A stretch of DNA of 64,000 nt from Solwaraspora sp. WMMD792 (GTDB lineage Bacteria > Actinomycetota > Actinomycetes > Mycobacteriales > Micromonosporaceae). The first letter of the stretch is position 1; the number at the start of each line of letters is the position of its first letter. This document shows, piece after piece, positions 48,991-57,819 of the stretch. The notes under the pieces are model-generated. The model saw only the letters and a list, made by a program, of their open reading frames with translations, was not told where the DNA came from and did no database searches. The position numbers were made by a program, and so were the translations under genes. The stretch lies in contig NZ_JARUBH010000009.1 of the NCBI RefSeq assembly GCF_029626105.1, positions 3,162,001 to 3,226,000 of the forward strand, given 5' to 3'.

Positions 48991-50508
48991 TCAGCTCTTG
49001 CCGCCGGCCAGCTTCTCCCGCAGCGCGGCGAGCGCCTCGTCGGTGGCGAGGGTGCCGGCCGGCTCCTCGCTGGCCCGCGACGGGGTCGAGCTGGAGGTCG
49101 CCCCACCACCGCCGCCGCCACCGCCGCCCGCGGGGGCGGCGACCGGCGGAGCCGGGTTGGCTGCGGCGTCCGCGTCGGCGGCCCGGGCGGTCTGCACCTG
49201 CCGGGTGTGCGCTTCCCAGCGGTTGCGGGCCTCGGCGTACTGCTGCTCCCAGGTCTCCCGCTGCTTGTCGAAGCCTTCCAGCCACTCCCCGGTCTCCGGG
49301 TCGAAGCCTTCGGGGTAGATGTAGTTGCCCTCGTTGTCGTACGTGGCGGCCATGCCGTAGAGGGTCGGGTCGAAGTGCTCCTCGCCCTCGACGAAGCCCT
49401 CGTTGGCCTGCTTGAGCGACAGCGAGATCCGGCGACGCTCCAGGTCGATGTCGATGACCTTGACCATGACGTCCGAGCCGACCTGGACGACCTGCTCGGG
49501 GATCTCGACGTGCCGCTCGGCGAGCTCGGAGATGTGCACCAGGCCCTCGATGCCGTCGTCGACGCGGACGAACGCACCGAACGGCACCAGCTTGGTCACC
49601 TTGCCGGGCACGATCTGCTGGATCGCGTGGGTCCGGGCGAACTGACGCCACGGGTCTTCCTGGGTGGCCTTGAGCGACAGCGAGACCCGCTCGCGGTCCA
49701 GGTCGACGTCGAGCACCTCGACCTCGACCTCCTGGCCGACCTCGACCACCTCGGACGGGTGGTCGATGTGCTTCCAGGACAGCTCGGAGACGTGCACCAG
49801 GCCGTCCACGCCGCCGAGGTCGACGAAGGCGCCGAAGTTGACGATCGAGGAGACGACGCCCTTGCGGACCTGCCCCTTCTGCAGCTTGTTGAGGAACTCG
49901 GTGCGCACCTCGGACTGCGTCTGCTCCAGCCAGGCCCGGCGGGACAGGACCACGTTGTTACGGTTCTTGTCCAGCTCGATGATCTTGGCTTCGAGCTCGC
50001 GGCCGACGTACGGCTGCAGGTCACGGACCCGGCGCATCTCCACCAGCGACGCGGGCAGGAAGCCACGCAGCCCGATGTCCAGGATCAGGCCACCCTTGAC
50101 CACCTCGATGACCGAGCCACGGACGACCCCGTCCTCGTCCTTGATCTTCTCGATCGTGCCCCACGCGCGCTCGTACTGGGCGCGCTTCTTCGACAGGATC
50201 AGCCGGCCTTCCTTGTCCTCCTTCTGCAGGACAAGGGCTTCGATGTGGTCGCCCACCGAGACAACGTCGGCTGGGTCCACGTCGTGCTTGATCGACAACT
50301 CGCGCGAGGGGATGACACCCTCGGTCTTGTAGCCGATGTCGAGCAGGACCTCGTCCCGGTCGACCTTGACGACGGTACCTTCCACGATGTCGCCGTCGTT
50401 GAAGTACTTGATGGTCTCGTCGATCGCCGCGAGGAAGGCTTCCTCGGTGCCGAGGTCGTCGACGGTGACCTTGGGGGCGCTCGAGGTGGCCTCGATGCTG
50501 CTCGTCAT
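48991..50508 (-). CDS. rpsA: 30S ribosomal protein S1
   Basis: 505 residues. Four S1 RNA-binding domains (about 36-105, 124-190, 209-278, 295-364; for example GTVVKVDRDEVLLDIGYKTEG and VSSIVNFGAFVDLGGVDGLVHVS, cited by position). An actinobacterial C-terminal tail follows with FDPTLYGMAA, a run of nine Gly and the terminal DEALAALREKLAGG. E. coli S1 has six domains; four is normal here. ATG 50508 gives the standard N-terminus MTSSIEAT. CGGAG is 12 bases upstream. The 430-base upstream region suggests a long leader. Confidence 0.96.
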   Translation of the reverse strand: MTSSIEATSSAPKVTVDDLGTEEAFLAAIDETIKYFNDGDIVEGTVVKVDRDEVLLDIGYKTEGVIPSRELSIKHDVDPADVVSVGDHIEALVLQKEDKEGRLILSKKRAQYERAWGTIEKIKDEDGVVRGSVIEVVKGGLILDIGLRGFLPASLVEMRRVRDLQPYVGRELEAKIIELDKNRNNVVLSRRAWLEQTQSEVRTEFLNKLQKGQVRKGVVSSIVNFGAFVDLGGVDGLVHVSELSWKHIDHPSEVVEVGQEVEVEVLDVDLDRERVSLSLKATQEDPWRQFARTHAIQQIVPGKVTKLVPFGAFVRVDDGIEGLVHISELAERHVEIPEQVVQVGSDVMVKVIDIDLERRRISLSLKQANEGFVEGEEHFDPTLYGMAATYDNEGNYIYPEGFDPETGEWLEGFDKQRETWEQQYAEARNRWEAHTRQVQTARAADADAAANPAPPVAAPAGGGGGGGGGATSSSTPSRASEEPAGTLATDEALAALREKLAGGKS

Positions 50509-50940
50509 GTGGGCGGTTGCTCCGGATCGGATGGGTGTCACTGCTGGCTTGTCGTTGCGGTGACCTGGCGTGGCTCACGGATCCGCCGGCGGGCACACCG
50601 CGACGATGACGTCTTCGTCACCGACCGTGACCGAGGGGATCATCGACCGCCGCTGCCATCATCGGATGTAACCGCCGACCGCGGACCTGCTCCCTGCCGA
50701 GGCACACGATCCGCGAGCGCATCGACTAGCCTACCGGTTGCATTACCACAGCGTGCAAGCCCTCCCGGGAGCTATCCGGGCGCACATGTCGGTGGTTGGG
50801 AAAAATCGGACCCACAGGCGGGGATTCCCGCACTTTCGTGGACTCGCTGTGACCGAGATCACACCCGTTTCGCGGGCCGTCAAGCGTAGCACGCCGGGCC
50901 GGTAACGCTCCCACGCGACGCTGCCCGTACCGTCTGCGCC
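50509..50940. promoter_or_regulatory. rpsA leader and divergent control region
   Basis: 432 bases between rpsA (minus) and a methyltransferase gene (plus). It contains a CRP-type palindrome at 50848-50863, a candidate rpsA promoter near 50727-50757 (TTGCAC, 19 bases, TAGGCT on the minus strand) and a hairpin-prone segment at about 50603-50648. In the latter, GATGA/TCATC flanks an inner GGTCAC/GTGACG stem that would lie in the rpsA mRNA leader. Only the palindrome is convincing. Confidence 0.45.
50848..50863. promoter_or_regulatory. CRP-type binding site
   Basis: TGTGACCGAGATCACA is a perfect TGTGA-N6-TCACA palindrome. On the minus strand it reads TGTGATCTCGGTCACA, matching the mycobacterial CRP (Rv3676)/GlxR consensus TGTGANNTNNNTCACA. 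It is centred about 85 bases before the methyltransferase gene and about 350 bases before rpsA, so either could be controlled. Confidence 0.6.
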
Positions 50941-51819
50941 GTGACCACCGCACCGCCCACACCCGCCGACCGGCCCGACGTCGACCCGGATCCCGACCGG
51001 CTCCCGGATCCCGACCAACTCAGAGTGACCAGGCACGAAGTCACCGATCAGCAGGCCCGGCAGGCCAACCGACGCTGGTGGGACGCCGACGCCGACGCCT
51101 ACCAGACCGAGCACGGCGAGTTCCTCGGCGACGCCGACCTGCGCTGGTGCCCAGAAGGGCTGCGGGAGGCCGACGCCGGGCTGCTCGGCGACGTCGCCGG
51201 GCGGCGGGTGCTCGAACTGGGCTGCGGAGCCGCCGCCGGCAGCCGGTGGCTCGCCCGGCAGGGTGCCGAGAGCATCGCGCTGGACCTGTCGGCGGGCATG
51301 CTGCGCCAGGCCGTCGCCGGCGCCGACCGCACCGGCGTCGCGGTGCCGCTGGTGCAGGCCGACGCGCTGACGCTGCCGTTCGTCGACGCCGCGTTCGACA
51401 CCGTCTGGACCGCGTTCGGCGCGGTGCCGTTCGTCGCCGACTCGGCGGCCGTGATGCGCGAGGTGCACCGGGTGCTGCGCCCCGGCGGACGCTGGGTCTT
51501 CGCCGTCACCCACCCGATGCGCTGGATCTTCCTCGACGACCCCGGCGAGCGCGGCCTGGTCGCGGTGCACTCCTACTTCGACCGGCGGCCGTACGTGGAG
51601 ACCGACGACGACGGCACCCCCAGCTACGTCGAGCAGCACCGTACGCTCGGCGACCGGGTCCGGGAACTCGTCGCCGCCGGGTTCCGGCTGCTCGACGTCG
51701 TCGAACCGCCGTGGCCGGACGGGCACGAGCAGATCTGGGGGCAGTGGAGTCCGCTGCGCGGGCGGCTCTTCCCCGGCACCGCGATCTTCGTCGCCGACCG
51801 GCCGCCCACGGCTGGCTGA
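50941..51819 (+). CDS. Class I SAM-dependent methyltransferase
   Basis: 292 residues. An acidic, Pro/Asp-rich N-terminus (about 1-30) precedes ANRRWWDADADAYQTEHG and SAM motif I VLELGCGAAAGSRWLA. ALDLSAGML, TVWTAFGAVPFV and RVLRPGGRWVFAVTHPMRW follow. The substrate is unknown. GTG 50941 lies seven bases after a -10-like TACCGT, suggesting a leaderless start. A CRP-type site lies about 85 bases upstream. Confidence 0.88.
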   Translation: MTTAPPTPADRPDVDPDPDRLPDPDQLRVTRHEVTDQQARQANRRWWDADADAYQTEHGEFLGDADLRWCPEGLREADAGLLGDVAGRRVLELGCGAAAGSRWLARQGAESIALDLSAGMLRQAVAGADRTGVAVPLVQADALTLPFVDAAFDTVWTAFGAVPFVADSAAVMREVHRVLRPGGRWVFAVTHPMRWIFLDDPGERGLVAVHSYFDRRPYVETDDDGTPSYVEQHRTLGDRVRELVAAGFRLLDVVEPPWPDGHEQIWGQWSPLRGRLFPGTAIFVADRPPTAG

Positions 51820-51897
51820 GACGGCCACCGCGCACCGCGCCGACCCACCGCGCGCCGCCGGCCCTCGCCGGCACCCCGGCGGCGGTACGCTGACCGG

Positions 51898-52521
51898 GTG
51901 AGCGCCGAGCCGATCCATCCTGCCGCAGCGTCCGGCAGGGCGTGGACCGCACCGTGGCAGCCGGACCCGGTCCGGCAGCAGCTGGCTGACTACAGCATCG
52001 AAGACGTCCTCGCCCTGCCCGCCGACGCCCCCCGCGTCGAACTCCTCGACGGAGTCCTCACCGTGGTTCCCTCCCCCACTCTCGGTCACCAGAGCATCAC
52101 GAGCCTGCTGTGGTTGTGGCTGCACCGGCACGCGCCGGACGGCTACCGGGCCACCCAAGCGGTCGGGGTCGCCGTCGGGCCACGCAACACCTACGAGCCC
52201 GACGTGCTGCTGCACCGCGCCGAGGGCAGCCGCGACCGGCACTACCTGACCCCCGACGAGGTGCTGCTGGTCGTCGAGGTGGTTTCCCCGGCGACCCGCC
52301 GCCGGGACCGGTTCGACAAGCCCGCCGGGTACGCCGCCGTCGGCATCGGCCACTACTGGCGGGTCGAGCAGGACCCGGTGCGGATCTACGCCTACCAGCT
52401 CGGCGACCGGCCGGGCGCCAGCGGCGAGCGGGAGTACGCCCTCGTCGCCGAGTCCGCCGACCTGCTCGAACTCGACGCCCCGTTCCCGGTGAAGCTGCCG
52501 ATCTCCGAGATCACCCCGTAG
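51898..52521 (+). CDS. Uma2/DUF820-family PD-(D/E)XK protein
   Basis: 207 residues. The Uma2 domain has IEDVLALP, VELLDGVLTVVPSP, YEPDVLLHR and LLVVEVVSPATRRRDRFDKPAGYAAVGIGHYWRV, the last containing the E-x-(S)-x-D/K pattern of the restriction-endonuclease-like fold (cited in blocks VVEVVSP and DKPAGYA). These genes are abundant in actinobacteria and cyanobacteria, and their role is unclear. The GTG follows TACGCT by six bases, a probable leaderless start. Confidence 0.88.
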   Translation: MSAEPIHPAAASGRAWTAPWQPDPVRQQLADYSIEDVLALPADAPRVELLDGVLTVVPSPTLGHQSITSLLWLWLHRHAPDGYRATQAVGVAVGPRNTYEPDVLLHRAEGSRDRHYLTPDEVLLVVEVVSPATRRRDRFDKPAGYAAVGIGHYWRVEQDPVRIYAYQLGDRPGASGEREYALVAESADLLELDAPFPVKLPISEITP

Positions 52522-52570
52522 GCCCCGGCCCAGCGGGATTGCCGGCCCGGCCGGCGGGTACCCGGCCGCC

Positions 52571-52840
52571 ATGGCGAGGAACAAACGCCCCCGCGAGGGC
52601 GACCGACCCGACCAACGGCCCGGCCGACCGGTCGAGCACCCCCGACCTGGTGACCGGGTCAACTGGCGCAGCCACGGGGTGACCGTGCCGGGCACCGTCG
52701 AAGAGGAGATCACCACCCGGCGGAAGTCCGCCGGACGTACCGTGGTCGCCGATTCGGAACATCCGCAGTACCGGGTCCGTAGCGACAAGTCCGGCCGCGA
52801 CGCGGTACACAAGCCGGAGGCGTTGCGCCGTGCCGAGTGA
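52571..52840 (+). CDS. DUF2945 (HVA1-type Tudor-like) protein
   Basis: 89 residues. A basic N-terminus, then RPGDRVNWRSHG, a GTVEEEI strand, a TVVADSEHPQYRVRSDKSGRDAVHKPEAL core: the short beta-barrel of DUF2945/HVA1 (blocks DRVNWRSHG and YRVRSDKSG). Role unknown. The last 11 bases overlap the next gene, so the two are coupled. Confidence 0.85.
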   Translation: MARNKRPREGDRPDQRPGRPVEHPRPGDRVNWRSHGVTVPGTVEEEITTRRKSAGRTVVADSEHPQYRVRSDKSGRDAVHKPEALRRAE

Positions 52841-53210
52841 CCGCACCCGCACCGCCGGGCACCGCCCGACCCGGACCGACGCCTCCGATGGCGCGGCGGC
52901 GTACCGGGCGTTCGTCGAAGCGGTCAACATGAGCCCGGGTGAGCTGGAGAAGTGGCTGCGCACCCCGGAGTCGACCGCTGCCGGGCAGCACCACGACGGC
53001 GGCGAGTCGGTCGGGCACGCCTCCGGCCGCCGGATCGTCGACCTGCTGCGGACCAAGCGGGAGGCGTTGTCCGACGACGACTACGCCCACATGCGCAAGG
53101 TGGTCGGGTACGTGCACCGGCACCTGGCCCAACGCCCGTCCGGCGACGTCAGCGACACCCGGTGGCGTCACTCGCTGATGAACTGGGGCCACGACCCGCT
53201 GAAGGCGTGA
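52830..53210 (+). CDS. DUF3140 protein
   Basis: 126 residues. DUF3140 domain from about residue 23: AYRAFVEAVNMSPGELEKWL, GRRIVDLLRTKR, LSDDDYAHMRKVVGYVHRHL and RWRHSLMNWGHDP. DUF3140 is commonly encoded beside DUF2945, as here. Function unknown, perhaps DNA-associated. Start GTG 52830 lies within the end of the DUF2945 gene. Converges on polA with 56 bases between stops. Confidence 0.87.
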   Translation: MPSDRTRTAGHRPTRTDASDGAAAYRAFVEAVNMSPGELEKWLRTPESTAAGQHHDGGESVGHASGRRIVDLLRTKREALSDDDYAHMRKVVGYVHRHLAQRPSGDVSDTRWRHSLMNWGHDPLKA

Positions 53211-53266
53211 TCAACGGCTGGCCGTCATCGGTGCGGCGGCCCGTCCGCGATCAGGTCGCCGGGCGG

Positions 53267-55954
53267 TCAGTGCCCGGCGGTGTGCCAGTCGGTGCCGACC
53301 CCGACGGAGACCTCCAGCGGCACCGACAGCGGGTGGGCGCCGCCCATCTCGCGGCGGACCAGGCTCTCCAGCTCGGCCCGCTCCCCCGGCGCCACCTCGA
53401 AGACCAGCTCGTCGTGCACCTGCAGCAGCATCCGCGAGCGCAGCGACGAGGTGCGCAACGCGGTGTCGACGTGCAGCATCGCGACCTTGATCAGGTCGGC
53501 GGCGGAGCCCTGAATCGGGGCGTTGAGCGCCATCCGCTCGGCCATCTCCCGACGCTGCCGGTTGTCGCTGACCAGGTCAGGGAGGTAACGGCGGCGGCCG
53601 AGGATCGTGGAGGTGTAGCCGTCCTGGCGGGCCTGGCCGACCAGCGCCTGCAGGTAGTCACGGACCCCGCCGAACCGGCGGAAGTACTCCTCCATCAGCG
53701 CCTTCGCCTCGTCGGTGGCGATGCCGAGCTGCTGGGACAGGCCGAAGGCGCTCAGCCCGTACGCCAGACCGTAGTTCATCGCCTTGATCCGGCGGCGCTG
53801 CTCGGCATCGACCGACTCCAACGACACCTGGAACACCGATGCCGCGGTGACGGCGTGGAAGTCCTCGCCGGAGTTGAACGCGTCGATCAGGGCCTCGTCG
53901 CCGGACAGGTGCGCCATGATCCGCATCTCGATCTGGCTGTAGTCGGCGGTCAGTAGCGACTCGTAGCCGGCTCCGACGACGAACGCCCGCCGGATCCGGC
54001 GGCCCTCCTCGGTGCGGATCGGGATGTTCTGCAGGTTGGGGTCGGTGGAGGAGAGCCGGCCGGTGGCGGCCACCGTCTGGTTGAAGGTGGTGTGGATCCG
54101 GCCGTCGTCGGAGATCGACTTGAGCAGCCCGTCGACGGTCGACTTGAGCCGGGCCACGTCGCGGTGGCGCAGCAGGTGGGCCAGCAGCGGATGCTCGGTC
54201 TGGGCGAACAGCCACTGCAGCGCGTCGGCGTCGGTGGTGTAACCGGTCTTGATCTTCTTCGTCTTGGGCAGCCCCAGGTCGGTGAAGAGGATCTCCTGCA
54301 GCTGCTTGGGCGAGCCGAGGTTGAACTCACGCCCGATCACCCGGTACGCGGCCTGGGCGGCGGCCTTGACCTCGGCGGCGAACTGAGCCTCCAGCTCGGT
54401 CAGGTACTCGGTGTCGGCGCCGATGCCGGCCTGCTCCATGCCGGCGAGGACCTCGACCAGCGGCAGCTCGACGTCGGCGAGCAGCCGGGTCGAGGCGTCG
54501 CCGTCGCGGGCCAGCTCGGCGTCGATCGCCGCCGCCAGGTCGAGGGTGGCCCGGGCGCGCAGCATCAGGTTCTGCTCGACCTCGCTCTGCGGGCCGAGCC
54601 CGTCGAGGGTGAGCTGGCCGTCGTCGGGGGCGTCGACCCGCAGCTCCCGGTGCAGGTAGCGCAGGGCCAGATCGACCAGGTCGTAGGAGCGCTGGTCCGG
54701 GCGGGCCAGGTAGGCGGCGAGCGCGGTGTCCCGGTCGATGCCGTCCAGCGACCAACCGTGCGCGGCGAACGCCAGCCGGGCCGGTTTGCTGTCGTGCAGC
54801 ACCTTGCGCCGACCGTCGTCGGCGAGCCAGCCGGCGACCGCCGCCTCGTCGGCCGGGTCCAGGGCGGAAGGGTCGAACCATCCGGCGGCCCCGTCCGCGG
54901 TGGCCACCGCAATCGCGCTGAGGTTGCCGGTGCCCCGGCCGAAGATGCCGGCGACCGCGACGCCGACGCTGGCCCCGGCCGTGGTGTGCCCGGCCAGCCA
55001 GGGGGCGACCGCTCCGGCACCGAGCACCTCCCCGGCCAGGTCGAAGCCGGCTTCGGCCTCCGGCTCGACGGCGTCGAGGTACTGGTAGAGCCGGTCGCGC
55101 AGGATCCGGAACTGCAGCGTGTCGAAGACCTGGTGGACGGCTTCCCGGTCCCAGCCGGTCCACCGGGCGTCGGCCGGAGTCAGCGGCAGCTGCAGATCAG
55201 CCACCAGACAGTTGAGCTCGTAGTTGCGGATCACGTCGGCGAGCCGCTCCCGCAGGCTCTCCCCCGCCTTGCCCTTGATCTTGTCCGCCTGGGCGATCAC
55301 CCCGTCCAGACCACCGTACTGGCTGATCCACTTGGCGGCGGTCTTCGGACCGACGCCGGGCACCCCGGGCAGGTTGTCACTGGACTCGCCGACCAGCGCC
55401 GCCAGGTCGCGGTAGTGGCCCGGCCCGACGCCGTAGCGGGCGGTGACCGCCGACGGGTCCATCCGGGCCAGGTCGGACACGCCCTTGCGCGGGTACAGCA
55501 CGGTGGTCCGGTCGTCGACCAGCTGGAAGGCGTCCCGGTCGCCGGTACAGATCAGCACCTGCATGCCGGCGTCGCGCCCCTGCCCGGCCAGGGTGGCGAT
55601 GACGTCGTCGGCCTCGTAGTTGTCCTTCGTGACGTACGGGATGCGCAGCGCGGTCAGCACTTCCTGGACCAGGCTCACCTGACCGGCGAAGTCGGCCGGG
55701 CTCTCCGAACGGCCGGCCTTGTACTCGGCGTACCGCTCGGTGCGAAACGACCGGCGGGAGACGTCGAAGGCGACCACGATGTGGGTCGGCCGCTCGTCGC
55801 GCAGCACGTTGATCAGCATCGAGGTGAAGCCGTAGACCGCGTTGGTCGGCTGGCCGGTGCTGGTGGAGAAGTTCTCCACGGGCAGCGCGAAGAACGCCCG
55901 GTAGGCCAGCGAATGGCCGTCGAGCAGCAACAGGCGGGGCGCGTCGTCGGTCAC
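53267..55954 (-). CDS. polA: DNA polymerase I
   Basis: 895 residues. The N-terminal 5'-3' exonuclease has LLLDGHSLAYRAF, NYEADDVIATLA, CTGDRDAFQLV and GVGPKTAAKW. The central 3'-5' exonuclease domain lacks the catalytic acidic residues, as usual in actinobacteria. Polymerase motifs are A LLTADYSQIEMRIMAHLS, B RRIKAMNYGLAYG and C QVHDELVFEV. It fills repair gaps and removes primers. GTG 55954 is eight bases after TAGAGT of a damage-type promoter, so the mRNA is nearly leaderless. Confidence 0.97.
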   Translation of the reverse strand: MTDDAPRLLLLDGHSLAYRAFFALPVENFSTSTGQPTNAVYGFTSMLINVLRDERPTHIVVAFDVSRRSFRTERYAEYKAGRSESPADFAGQVSLVQEVLTALRIPYVTKDNYEADDVIATLAGQGRDAGMQVLICTGDRDAFQLVDDRTTVLYPRKGVSDLARMDPSAVTARYGVGPGHYRDLAALVGESSDNLPGVPGVGPKTAAKWISQYGGLDGVIAQADKIKGKAGESLRERLADVIRNYELNCLVADLQLPLTPADARWTGWDREAVHQVFDTLQFRILRDRLYQYLDAVEPEAEAGFDLAGEVLGAGAVAPWLAGHTTAGASVGVAVAGIFGRGTGNLSAIAVATADGAAGWFDPSALDPADEAAVAGWLADDGRRKVLHDSKPARLAFAAHGWSLDGIDRDTALAAYLARPDQRSYDLVDLALRYLHRELRVDAPDDGQLTLDGLGPQSEVEQNLMLRARATLDLAAAIDAELARDGDASTRLLADVELPLVEVLAGMEQAGIGADTEYLTELEAQFAAEVKAAAQAAYRVIGREFNLGSPKQLQEILFTDLGLPKTKKIKTGYTTDADALQWLFAQTEHPLLAHLLRHRDVARLKSTVDGLLKSISDDGRIHTTFNQTVAATGRLSSTDPNLQNIPIRTEEGRRIRRAFVVGAGYESLLTADYSQIEMRIMAHLSGDEALIDAFNSGEDFHAVTAASVFQVSLESVDAEQRRRIKAMNYGLAYGLSAFGLSQQLGIATDEAKALMEEYFRRFGGVRDYLQALVGQARQDGYTSTILGRRRYLPDLVSDNRQRREMAERMALNAPIQGSAADLIKVAMLHVDTALRTSSLRSRMLLQVHDELVFEVAPGERAELESLVRREMGGAHPLSVPLEVSVGVGTDWHTAGH

Positions 55955-55962
55955 GTCAAGCG

Positions 55963-55985
55963 ACTCTAGTCGTGGGGTACGACAC
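55963..55985 (-). promoter_or_regulatory. Candidate damage-type promoter of polA
   Basis: Minus strand: GTGTCGTAC, eight bases, TAGAGT, eight bases, then GTG. The TGTCR core, N8 spacing and TAnnnT are kept, but the rest of the upstream box diverges, so this is the weakest of the four sites. Confidence 0.4.
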
Positions 55986-56021
55986 CGTGCCGGGCGGCTC
56001 GCGCCGGGCGCGGCGCCGGGG

Positions 56022-56807
56022 TCACAGCACCTTGCTGAGGAAGGCCCGGGTCCGGTCGTGCCGTGGATCGGCCAGGACCTGCCGGGGTACGCCCGACTCG
56101 ACCACCACCCCGCCGTCCATGAATACCAGCGAGTCACCGACCTCCCGGGCGAAACCGATCTCGTGGGTCACCACGATCATCGTCATCCCGTCCCGGGCCA
56201 GGTCCCGCATCACGTCCAGCACCTCGCCGACGAGTTCCGGGTCCAGCGCGCTGGTCGGCTCGTCGAACAGCATCAGCTTGGGCCGCATGGCCAGCGCGCG
56301 GGCGATCGCCACCCGCTGCTGCTGCCCGCCGGACAGCTGCCCCGGGTAGGCGCCCGCCCGGTCCGCCAGACCCACCCGGTCCAGCAACGCCGCCGCCAGC
56401 TCACGGACCGCCGGCCGGGGCTGACGGCGGACCCGCAGCGGCGCCTCCATCACGTTGTCCAGCGCGGTCATGTGCGGGAACAGGTTGAACCGTTGGAACA
56501 CCATGCCGATCTGCTGGCGCTGCGCGGCCACCTCCCGGGCCGGCAGCTCGTGCAGTTTGCCGCGCCGCTGCCGGTAGCCGACCAGTTCCCCGTCCACCCG
56601 GATCCGCCCGGCGTCGATCTTCTCCAGGTGGTTGATGCAGCGCAGAAAGGTCGACTTGCCGGAGCCGGACGGCCCGATCACGCAGCACACCTCACCGGGC
56701 CGGACCGCCAGGTCCACCCCGGTGAGCACGTCGACCGGGCCGAACGACTTGTGCACGTTCTCGGCGTGCACCATCAGGGTGTCCGACCCGGCGGGTGGCG
56801 CGGTCAT
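56022..56807 (-). CDS. Polar amino-acid ABC importer, ATP-binding protein (GlnQ-type)
   Basis: 261 residues. Walker [11 protein letters not shown]-loop [17 protein letters not shown], signature [15 protein letters not shown], Walker [18 protein letters not shown]-loop VVTHEIGFA. Typical of the amino-acid (PAAT) family. It overlaps the permease gene as ATGA and is last in an SBP-permease-ATPase operon. Confidence 0.93.
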   Translation of the reverse strand: MTAPPAGSDTLMVHAENVHKSFGPVDVLTGVDLAVRPGEVCCVIGPSGSGKSTFLRCINHLEKIDAGRIRVDGELVGYRQRRGKLHELPAREVAAQRQQIGMVFQRFNLFPHMTALDNVMEAPLRVRRQPRPAVRELAAALLDRVGLADRAGAYPGQLSGGQQQRVAIARALAMRPKLMLFDEPTSALDPELVGEVLDVMRDLARDGMTMIVVTHEIGFAREVGDSLVFMDGGVVVESGVPRQVLADPRHDRTRAFLSKVL

Positions 56808-57805
56808 CGGGCCCCTTTCGCAGCAACGGTGCCGAAGCCGCGGGAGAACCGCCGTTCGACGAAGGACTGGCCGACCATCAGCACACTGGTCAGCGCCAGA
56901 TACCACAGGCAGGCGGCGACCAGCATCGGGAAGACCTGGAAGGTCCGCGAGCCGACCGCCGACAGTTGGAAGAACAGCTCGTTGGTGACCGGTACGAAGG
57001 CCAGCAGCGAGGTGTCCTTGAGCATCGCGATGGTCTCGTTGCCGGTCGGCGGCACGATCACCCGCATCGCCTGGGGCAGCACCACCCGGCGCAGAGTCAG
57101 GCCCTGGCTCATGCCGAGCGCGGCGCAGGCCTCGGCCTGGCCGGGGTCGACCGAGCCGATGCCGGCGCGGACGATCTCCGCCATGTAGGCGGCCTCGGAC
57201 AGCGCCAACCCGAGCAGGCCGGCGACGAAACCACTGATCGCGGTCCGGGCGTCGAAGCCCCAGATCCGGGCCTCGAAGTCGGTGACGCCGAACAGCGCGC
57301 CGAGCTGCCGGTCGAACGGCAGCCCGAACTCCAGCCGCTCCCAGAGGATGCCGAGGTTGCCGAAGAGCACCAGCAGCACCACCCGGGGCACCGCCCGGAA
57401 GAACCAGGTGTAGAGCCAGGCGACGCCGGCCAGGACCGGGTTGCCGGACAGCCGCATCACCGCGACCAGCACCCCGAGCGCGACGCCGATCACCATCGCG
57501 AGCAGGGTCATCGTGATGGTGGTCCGCACGCCCTCGACGATCGGCGGCCGGAACATGTTGTCGATCATGAAAGTCCACTGGAACCGGTCGTTGGTGACCA
57601 GCAGGTGGACGAACATCGCGGCGAGTACGGCGAGCACGCCGACCGCCAGCCAACGGCCCGGCCGGCGTACCGGCACCGCCCGGATCGGCTCGGGTCGGCC
57701 ACGCGCCGGCTCCGGCGAACCGGACTCGGGCGCAGGCGGCCCGGGTGAGGGTGCCTCCCCGGACGGCGTCACGCCGTCCGGGGAGGAAGGGTTGTCCGCG
57801 GACAT
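56804..57805 (-). CDS. Polar amino-acid ABC importer permease (HisM/GlnP-type)
   Basis: 333 residues. A Pro/Ser-rich cytoplasmic tail of about 48 residues, then about five membrane helices and the EAA loop [29 protein letters not shown] (signature blocks [10 protein letters not shown] and VVLPQA). The single permease probably forms a homodimer. The ATG lies 14 bases after the binding-protein stop. Codons 6-17 contain a perfect 15-bp hairpin. The long N-terminal tail is unusual for HisM-type proteins. Confidence 0.92.
   Translation of the reverse strand: MSADNPSSPDGVTPSGEAPSPGPPAPESGSPEPARGRPEPIRAVPVRRPGRWLAVGVLAVLAAMFVHLLVTNDRFQWTFMIDNMFRPPIVEGVRTTITMTLLAMVIGVALGVLVAVMRLSGNPVLAGVAWLYTWFFRAVPRVVLLVLFGNLGILWERLEFGLPFDRQLGALFGVTDFEARIWGFDARTAISGFVAGLLGLALSEAAYMAEIVRAGIGSVDPGQAEACAALGMSQGLTLRRVVLPQAMRVIVPPTGNETIAMLKDTSLLAFVPVTNELFFQLSAVGSRTFQVFPMLVAACLWYLALTSVLMVGQSFVERRFSRGFGTVAAKGAR
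57754..57786 (-). terminator. Intra-operon hairpin at the start of the permease gene
   Basis: Arms 57754-57768 and 57772-57786 are perfect 15-bp complements (CCTCCCCGGACGGCG) with a three-base loop. It lies just after the binding-protein gene and inside codons 6-17 of the permease. Likely acts as an attenuator or as a 3' RNA stabiliser that raises binding-protein yield. Confidence 0.6.
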
Positions 57806-57819
57806 CGGCAGCCGGGGAC

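Noticed and set aside
50603-50648. Hairpin in the rpsA leader as a riboswitch or S1 autoregulatory element
   Set aside because: Stems are short with a bulge, and no known class or covariation evidence could be applied by eye.
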